DNA of 64,000 nucleotides from Ricordea florida (Eukaryota > Cnidaria > Anthozoa > Corallimorpharia > Ricordeidae). A program made the translations under genes and the position numbers. The notes under the pieces were generated by a model, which made no database searches, was not told where the DNA came from, and saw only the letters and a list, made by a program, of their open reading frames with translations. This document shows, in pieces, positions 57,162 through 64,000 of this stretch (positions are counted from its first letter, which is position 1; every line of letters starts with the position of its first letter). The DNA is taken from assembly GCA_949710005.1 (NCBI GenBank), contig OX453274.1, positions 4,071,655-4,135,654 of the forward strand. Direction: 5' to 3'.

Positions 57162-58762
57162 AGTTTCCGAGTTACGGAGAATAGATACAAATCCTTGCTG
57201 TGAAGTTTGATTGTCACCTTTTCGCGCGACTTTGCGCGCGCAAAACACAAACTCATGCGAGATACCGCTGTTCTGTGCGGATAAAAGTCTGGGCCCAGTC
57301 TTACTCGAACTTCTTCATTTGCTTTCCCACGATTGGTCTCTGGTCTAAATACGAGCATCTGTTGCTATTCAGTTTTGTGACTGGCCAGAGAAAAAGCCAA
57401 TTAAATTGGATTTAGGCAGTCGATTAAAAGCGAAGGCTAGTCGCGCGGGAGGGGAGGAGCGCGACTCGCCTTCGCGCTCGCCTCGTTTTCGCCTCTGCTC
57501 GCCTGAAATAAGCAAAAACAATGACGCCTGTTGTGCAGGCTACTTTCTTGAAAGTATTTGTCTAAAAAGTAACTCGTATCTCAATCGTTTGCGTCTAAAA
57601 ACCTCTGTTTTTCATGTTAACCTAAGTAGGTTTCTTATGAGGGTATTTACTAGAAAGTTTAACTGAATTTTAGAATATATGAAACAGTTTCAGATTTTAC
57701 ACTAAAACATGTTCTTTGGCTAAAGGGAATATCAGTCACTGAAAACTTACAGTCTCGAATATACCCCAGTTTTAGCTCGAGTATATCTTGTCATGTGATG
57801 CGTTTATTGACCAATCATGCGTAGGCGAGACATCTGAGGGACTTTAAGACCGATTATGAACGAGGCCAACGACCGAGGGTCCCATCTTCAAATGGGGAGT
57901 AAGTGGAACATCGACTTACAGTCGAAGTTCATTGTTCATACACTTAAGAACAAAGGGATAATGCACCTCGCGTTCAAGATAAAAGTTAACTGACTGGACA
58001 TTTGTTTGAAAACGTATGATAAAGCGTGGAATCATTAGATCTGGTAAAGGAGTAAACTGACTATTGTATGTGCTAGAATTAGTGTTTGATTAGTCCAGGT
58101 GGTTATCCCTTAAAGCGCCGCTATCAACATACCAATTCTCCCTAGTGATTGCCAGATATTTTATACAGTACCAATTAGGAGAGTGTGGCCAGTGTATCTC
58201 AACACAATCTATATATTGCTGGAGATAATTTCCTTCTATATCATATGGTGGGTTCCTCGAGCGGACAACATGAAGCGAATTCTGGGCTCTATTTTCGTTG
58301 CTCAGTTACACCAAAACAAGTTGGAAAAGTTCTTGTAGAAACTTATCTTCGCTCGCCGTCTCTATCACATGTCAATGGTGATCAAAGTTTTCCGCAGACG
58401 TTTTTCAACGGCAAAGCACAGGTGCACAATTATTGAACTCCAAGACATGTTAAACCTTGAACACATTTTGAAAATTCCCCACCGCTGATTTAGCTCTTTC
58501 ATTAAGTCGGAGTTCCATTTATTCAAAATGACTGTAATTACTCTGCTCTGCTCTCAGTGTGCCTTGCTTGAAATCTTTTTTTAATCTTTTCATACAGCGA
58601 ATTTTGCAAACGGCGCGCATGCCATGTGATTTCCTGTGGCCTTGTTCTTGTTTTTGTAACATCAACTCCCGGTCGTTTTGTAGAATTAAAACATAATTCA
58701 ATGAAATTTAGCTCAATCCCCAAACGGATCAAAACGTCTAGAACCCAATAAAATTTGATTAA

Positions 58763-58880
58763 ACAATTATTCCATTCGCGCTTGTTGGATATGAGATGGT
58801 GATAGCGCCGCATTTACCATCTCATATCAGAAGCCCAACGGGCTCCTGCTCATATCCAACGCGAGCTCATGGAATATTTG
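58763..58880. repeat. Inverted-repeat MITE upstream of RNASEH2B
   Basis: ATTCCATTCGCGC...TTGGATATGAGATGGT is mirrored by ACCATCTCATATC and later CATATCCAACGCGAGCTCATGGAAT. No gene is seen in the 57.2-60.1 kb interval between the two minus-strand genes apart from such elements. Confidence 0.58.
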
Positions 58881-59094
58881 TTAAATATCTGAAAGGAAAT
58901 TTCTATGACAGTTACTACTGGAAGCAAAGTATTAATAAGGCGAAGGAACCGTAAGCATTCCTAAAAAGCAAAAAGCAGCAAAAAAATTCTAAACAGGTCA
59001 CATTTACCTATCAACAAACCAAGATTTGTCTACTTCAGTAATTTTGTGTTCCGTTTTCTCTAATTGGGAACCAGTGGCCAACTGGAAAGCTTAC

Positions 59095-59265
59095 AGCTCC
59101 TTTGGCCACTGCACACGATACATCAGCAAAGTAATTCATCTCTTTTTTTTTCCTTCTTCTATTTTTCCTTTTGGCTCATTTTAATACCTATATTGTAATT
59201 ATGTTTTTCTCTTGTAATCGTCGTGTAAAATAAAGATTGAATTGAATAAAAAAAAAAGAAGAAGA
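59095..59265 (+). mobile_element. A-tailed retroposon 3' end
   Basis: A pyrimidine-rich tract and AATAAAGATTGAATTGAATA are followed by a run of ten A residues. The arrangement is that of a 5'-truncated LINE 3' end. No diagnostic protein remnant is left. Confidence 0.5.
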
Positions 59266-59350
59266 TGTAGACATGGGCAGGGGTGGGGGAAGTTGAACGC
59301 GTTTGGGTGAATTTTTTCCCTTTGCCCACCCCTTACAGTTGTAAATTAAG

Positions 59351-59503
59351 AAATCGAATGCGATTTAGCGTTGTCTATACTCTTATCGACAACGAGTACG
59401 CGTCATCCCAATGGTCAAAATTCGTTGAGCACAACATAATAACTGTGATGACGCGCACTCGTTGTCGATAAGAGTATACACAACGCTAAACCACATTCGA
59501 TTT
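59351..59503. mobile_element. Fold-back MITE with about 56-bp arms
   Basis: ATCGAATGCGATTTAGCGTT...CTCTTATCGACAACGAGTAC is inverted as TCGTTGTCGATAAGAGTATA...CAACGCTAAACCACATTCGAT. The arms differ at only a few positions. The loop is about 40 bp. Confidence 0.75.
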
Positions 59504-60107
59504 GTTTTTTACCAAAATATTATCAACGTCAAAGTAAGTGTTTTTTTCCAGAGCGTGACCAAGATGGCAAGACGAAGAAAAAGCAAGCGTTGTCTAGTCT
59601 TATCCACAACGGCATTTGAGCCAATCATATTGCGAGATAAGTTGCAGTTGTGGTAAAATTATTTTTTTTGCCAAAGCCTTGCGGAGACTTCGTTTGATTT
59701 TACCCCGTTGTACTCCATGACCTGTCTTCTAAACAATGACCGGTCCTCCTGCTCGTCTCTCGGAATGTATTCGTTAGACACAGTTTATCTATATTCTATA
59801 TGTTGCTATGAATTAGAGTAAATTTAACAAAGGTACACTGCAAATTTAAACTTGGTAAAGCTAGGAAGGTTTAATTCAAGTGTCAGCATTTTACAATGAA
59901 CAGTCATTTACAAATGTATACAGAATCAAAGCCTTGACGTGGCTTATATGACTGTAAATCTATCCATACAACAATTACAGTGTCATCCACAACGTGCCTT
60001 GTATTGTTAACCATTTAAAACAGATGAATATTTTGCGTCAAATGCGAGTGTTAAATTTATAAGCGTAATTAGTAGAAGCCAAGTTTATATTCGACAAAGT
60101 CGCATCT

Positions 60108-63100
60108 CTAAATTTTTGCGGGTTGAGTGCAAAGGGGCCTGGGCGATGGCGGATTTTCTAACGTCGGCAATTCAATATCTTCCTCGCTCGAAACTGATGT
60201 ATTCGGAGAACTGTCGGTACTGGAACTGGACGTCCGTTTTTGAGCATTCTTTGTGTTCCTCCAGTAGCAGATAATAATGAGGATACAGGTAATTGCGAGC
60301 CCCAGTACAGCGCAGATTGAACCAACCAAGATAGGTAGATCAAAAATTGGAGGAGTGGATTCTGTAAAGCAAAAATGATAGAGAGTTTATCGTAAAGGGG
60401 GTAATGTTTTTAATTCTGCCTCAGGTTGTCACCCGGTTGCAACAAGGTATGCAATGCAACAATTGGTTGAGTGCAATAGTATGTGCAAGAATATTTTTAT
60501 TTTGTTCCGTTTAGCGAAGTAAAGTCAAGTTGATGGAACACTAACCTCTCTGAATTTAATTTATGTTGTTCCTAAAATTCACAAAAAGTCCAATTCAAGT
60601 GTTTTTCTTTAGCAGTCCTCTGAAGGTGCTTGTGTCCTTTCAAGCTCATTATTTTATTCTTAATTAAGTTCTATCTGTAAAGACAGCAATACAAGCATGA
60701 TCATATCGATCTTGGGCCACCTGCGTCTCACCTGAGGTTTTTTCAGCAAATACCAAGGGACCAACTACCACAGTTCCTTTTCCGGTTGCTCCATCAAATT
60801 CGTCTGCTTCTCCTTGGTCATTTAAGTCTCGCCTTCTCCTTTCCTCGCATCCTCTTGCGCAACGAGACTTTTTCGTGTCCTTGTGGCACACTTCCACGGC
60901 GCAGTGAATGTACACGTCACTTTCATAGTCCACGAAACGAAAAGCCTCGAAGCTGAATTTTTGGCTGGTCTGAAGCTTGTATGTGTACGTTAGAGTGTCG
61001 TCGCCAGAGCATCTGTGAAGTGACCATAACAAGGCTGTCAAAAAATTATAATTTCTTGAGTTGCGAAAGCAACTTTCCGAAACGTTCTAAAATTTCTTTA
61101 TTAGAACGTCAGAATTTGAACATATATATTTCATATATTTGCACTGCTAGGAGTGTGTAGGTTAATGGGATTCCTGGGGTATGTTAAAATTGAATTGGCT
61201 ATTCAGGCCGAGATCCTTAGCGGACCCCTGTCGTGAATGCCTCAATAGCTGAGTTAGTAGAGAATCGCACCAGTGATCGCGAGGGCTTGGGTTCGTATAT
61301 CTTCAAGACTGTTTTTCCGTTGTCGCATTTTCTGAAAATTGCGCAAATACAGCAAATGCCAAATCCTCAACGCTTGTTCTTATTCGCTGAGTTGGCCGAG
61401 ACCTTATGCTGCATTAAAATGCCTTTTTGGTTGTAGAGATGCTTGTACGCCAACGCGAGCGCTCTTTTTATTGGAGGAAGTCGAGCTCGTGATTACAGTT
61501 GTACATTCCAGATCCATTCAGCCGATCGTAGCTGAGAGCAGTATGGGAGGGATATAGGGACGAAATTCAATGAAGTACTGAAATATCGTGTTACTGTGAA
61601 TGGGATTCGACTAAGACTTACCCACTGGATATGATGGAATAAAAAACTTTGTTGTTACGATCCGCGCCTGGAGTAGCTTTGCAGTAATCGATGAACAGAA
61701 TCAGCTTAGTGTCTTTCGTGTCGACTTTAACTTTAAAGTACAATCGCTGACCAAGTGTTATGGATACCGGGAACTGTTCTGCAGTGTAGGCAGTTTTGTA
61801 CTTGTTGGATTGGTACATGTTCATGAGGAAAGTGTAGTTACCGAAGGTGTCTGTTACAAAGTGAATTAAAAGCATTGTTATGTACTTAGACTTTCATTCA
61901 ACAAAACGAGCTCTGTGGTCGATTTTTGGTCACGTGCCCCTGATAAAATTGAAATGTATCGACCGGGATACAATTGCGCAGTTGTTGCCCGCGCGCCGAA
62001 TACAACAGCACGTGATCAGTGTATGACCAAATTAAAAATGGTGTCATCAATATATATAAAGGACTTTTGTATGGTCCCTCGGGAAACTAGTCAGCTTGGT
62101 TTTCCCTCGAGCCCCATGAGGACTCTCAGGAAAATAAAATTACCTGTTTGTAACTCTTGGGACCATACATTAAGTGTATATAAGTATATACTAACTCAGC
62201 AACCTTGGCATTTTGAGCAATCTGATTGGCTCAGTATCTCGGGATATTCAGCACTATTCACCTTCAACGGGGTGAATTGTGCCGCGGATTCTAAGAAATC
62301 CTTGTGCAAGCGAGGTTTTGTCGATGAAAACGGCTGGCGTCAATTCTCATTTTGCAGCTGTCATTGGCTGTTTCCGAGAGATGTTACTGAAGTCGCTTCA
62401 TTGGTATATACTAAAACATATTTAAAATCACTTCGATCTTGGTGAATAGTGGCTTAAGAAACATTTAACGTGTTGCTTCGCAGGTCTATCCTACCATATT
62501 CATCTCGATTCCAGATTATAAGTGTTTAGGTATCAGTCAAAACTAGGAAACACTCAAAAAACCTAGGTACTGGTGTAAGTGCACACAATGTCATAGAGGA
62601 AAACCAGGCCTACTGACAAAAATCAGAAGGTGGAGGGGGGGGGGGGGAAGGGGGAACTCGCAGCTTTTACAACTTACAGTATTACTTGCCAATAACAGAG
62701 GACACGAGGAAAACATCACAAACAACGCTTTTGGCTGTGAAGGCTAAAGAAGTACGATTCCTGGCTAAAGTCGAATGAAATGAGGTTTCTAAAAGTCCCG
62801 TTTTGGTTCATTACCTTATTTTCATTGCTTTCCGTTTTCGCTCTCTCGAATATTTCCGAAATTTGGAAATGCCACTGCTTGATTTTAATACTTGACCATA
62901 CAATTCGTATTTGAGTTTGCAATTTGTTTTTATTCTAGCCACTGCCCAATTTACAAAGTTATTGCAATATAGATGTCTGAGTACTCGCAGTTCATATGCG
63001 TCTGTTGAATTATCGCTTCATCTTTTCCTTTCAACTTCACCTTTGTTAGGAGAAAAACGTTTTACGATAGATTTTTCTTGGCAAGCCAAGAAAGTATGTA

Positions 63101-63874
63101 CTTACCGTCAGCCGTCAGAATTTCTTTACTCTTCGGGGAAAAGCTTCCCGCGTACAAAATGGCCTCTGCGGGATATTTGCACTTGAACGGGAAATCATGA
63201 TCGTACTCGCGGGATATCTTACTCACCGGCACCATCCCAGAGAGTTGGTTTGAATACGTTATTTTGTCTCCTTCGGTCACGTGTGTGGTTCCGCAGCCGT
63301 CCAGCGGCACAATAAAGTTTACGTGAGTAGCATTGGAGTCAACGGGCTTGCACTTGCTGTCTAACAGATGCATCGTGGTCGGGTCCAGGTGGGAATAAAA
63401 TGACTTTAAGACATCCACCTGTATATGGTGCGTAGTACACGTGATGGTCACGCCGTCACCTTAGAAAGACAAAGACGTCACACCAATTTGTATAATGAAC
63501 TTTTGCTAAGCAGCGGAAGGTTTAAGGGAAATCCTGGTATATGGGAATAATTGGACCTTTTCAATCAAAGGAAAATGTCACGCCGTCACGATACAAGAGT
63601 GTGATCCGTACCAAGTTTTATATCTCGGTAAATCTTCAATAAGAACGTGTTCTTATACTAAAGTTAGCCATTCAATGTGAAATAGTTTGTTCAGTTTGTG
63701 CTAGTCAGTCATCTTGAGCACATACCATTGTAGGGGAATTTAACATGCTCAACGTTACTTAGATCTGAGATGAATATAAGCGATGTGCCACCCCCGACAC
63801 GAAAAACCGCTACTTCAGAATTACCCAAAAATGATGTGGAAACGTAAGCCCCATCTAATGCTGTTGCACCAGAC
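60108..63874 (-). CDS. Zona pellucida (ZP) domain membrane protein, 5' incomplete
   Basis: Five minus-strand exons with matching phases were found: 63726-63874, 63106-63459, 61622-61850, 60732-61012, 60108-60361. They give 421 residues with the start beyond the window. The order is a short unrecognised segment (ALDGAYVSTSFLGNSEVAVF), ZP-N beginning GDGVTITCTTHHIQVDV, ZP-C with FIDYCKATPGADRN and IHCAVEVCHK, a furin-type site EERRRRDL, a single TM helix about VGSICAVLGLAITCILIIIC, and a serine-rich cytoplasmic tail. Paired cysteines sit where ZP domains expect them. ZP proteins polymerise into extracellular matrices after proteolytic release from the membrane anchor; the role in this organism is unknown. 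Splice sites are good (GTAAGT, GTGAGA and GTATGT donors). The first exon's acceptor (CCCGAG at 63875) is tentative, although its length fits the phases. Confidence 0.88.
61230..61305 (+). mobile_element. tRNA-derived SINE-like sequence
   Basis: TAGCTGAGTTAGTAGAG (61246-61262) resembles a polymerase III A box, and GGGTTCGTATATC (61289-61301) resembles a B box, at about normal tRNA spacing. The segment does not fold as a complete tRNA and lies in a ZP-gene intron, so it is read as a SINE head. Confidence 0.5.
61885..62190. mobile_element. MITE with internal palindrome, copy 2
   Basis: It matches 32450-32785 from ACTTAGACTTTCATTCAACA to ACCATACATTAAGTGTATA, with shared TTGTTGCCCGCGCGCC and GGGAAACTAGT blocks. 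It sits in a ZP-gene intron about 35 bp upstream of an exon acceptor. The 176-codon plus-strand frame over it is not a gene. Confidence 0.68.
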
Positions 63875-64000
63875 CTCGGGATAGAAGTATAAAATAAGGC
63901 TATATTGAAGTTTTGTTTTTACGTGGAATGTTGAATATTTCACCCTAAAACTTAAGTAGTAGAGTCTCTTTAATACCCCAGCCTCTACATCGTTCCTGCA

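Noticed and set aside
61915..62445. 176-codon plus-strand frame
   Set aside because: It covers a MITE copy and intron sequence of the ZP gene, shows no domain, and is not kept in the other MITE copy.

Overview
The window is animal genomic DNA: AT-rich, with spliced genes, many short inverted-repeat transposons (MITEs), minisatellites and a BEL/Pao retrotransposon. The mix of CALHM channel paralogs, a zona pellucida (ZP) domain gene and this repeat style suggests a cnidarian, probably an anthozoan such as a coral or anemone. That placement is inference; no species marker was seen.

The left two thirds (about 1-47,500) is a tandem array of five genes of the CALHM (calcium homeostasis modulator) large-pore channel family, all on the + strand. 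Three (A 8773-10513, C 21778-23534, E 44410-46011) are two-coding-exon genes of 394-404 residues. The other two (B 17282-18127, D 39955-40584) alternate with them. They are shorter, lack the second coding exon and have a shortened TM2-TM3 loop. D is broken by a nonsense codon. Each gene appears to have its own promoter and noncoding 5' exon ending in a conserved GTAAGTTAG donor, spliced to an acceptor about 10 nt before the ATG. A further promoter copy near 2.7 kb has no gene. The block from about 11.5 to 21.8 kb recurs at about 34.1-44.4 kb, and lineage-specific insertions mark the differences between the copies.

A full-length BEL/Pao element (23601-31349) with an open polyprotein and a 5-bp target duplication sits 10 bp past the polyadenylation signal of gene C. 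Its 5' LTR carries a nested 1.23-kb insertion.

The right third carries two minus-strand genes. RNASEH2B (ribonuclease H2 subunit B) was reconstructed here as ten exons between 57161 and 47521. It ends in a PCNA-binding motif, and exon 6 contains one apparent extra base. A ZP-domain membrane protein occupies 63874-60108 and its 5' end runs off the window. Fragments of the 3' end of RNASEH2B are scattered through the CALHM spacers, so the amplified unit was apparently a CALHM gene plus the tail of its RNASEH2B neighbour.

Stretches not listed individually are intronic or intergenic DNA made of diverged copies of the same flanking modules; no further genes, tRNAs or rRNAs were recognised.
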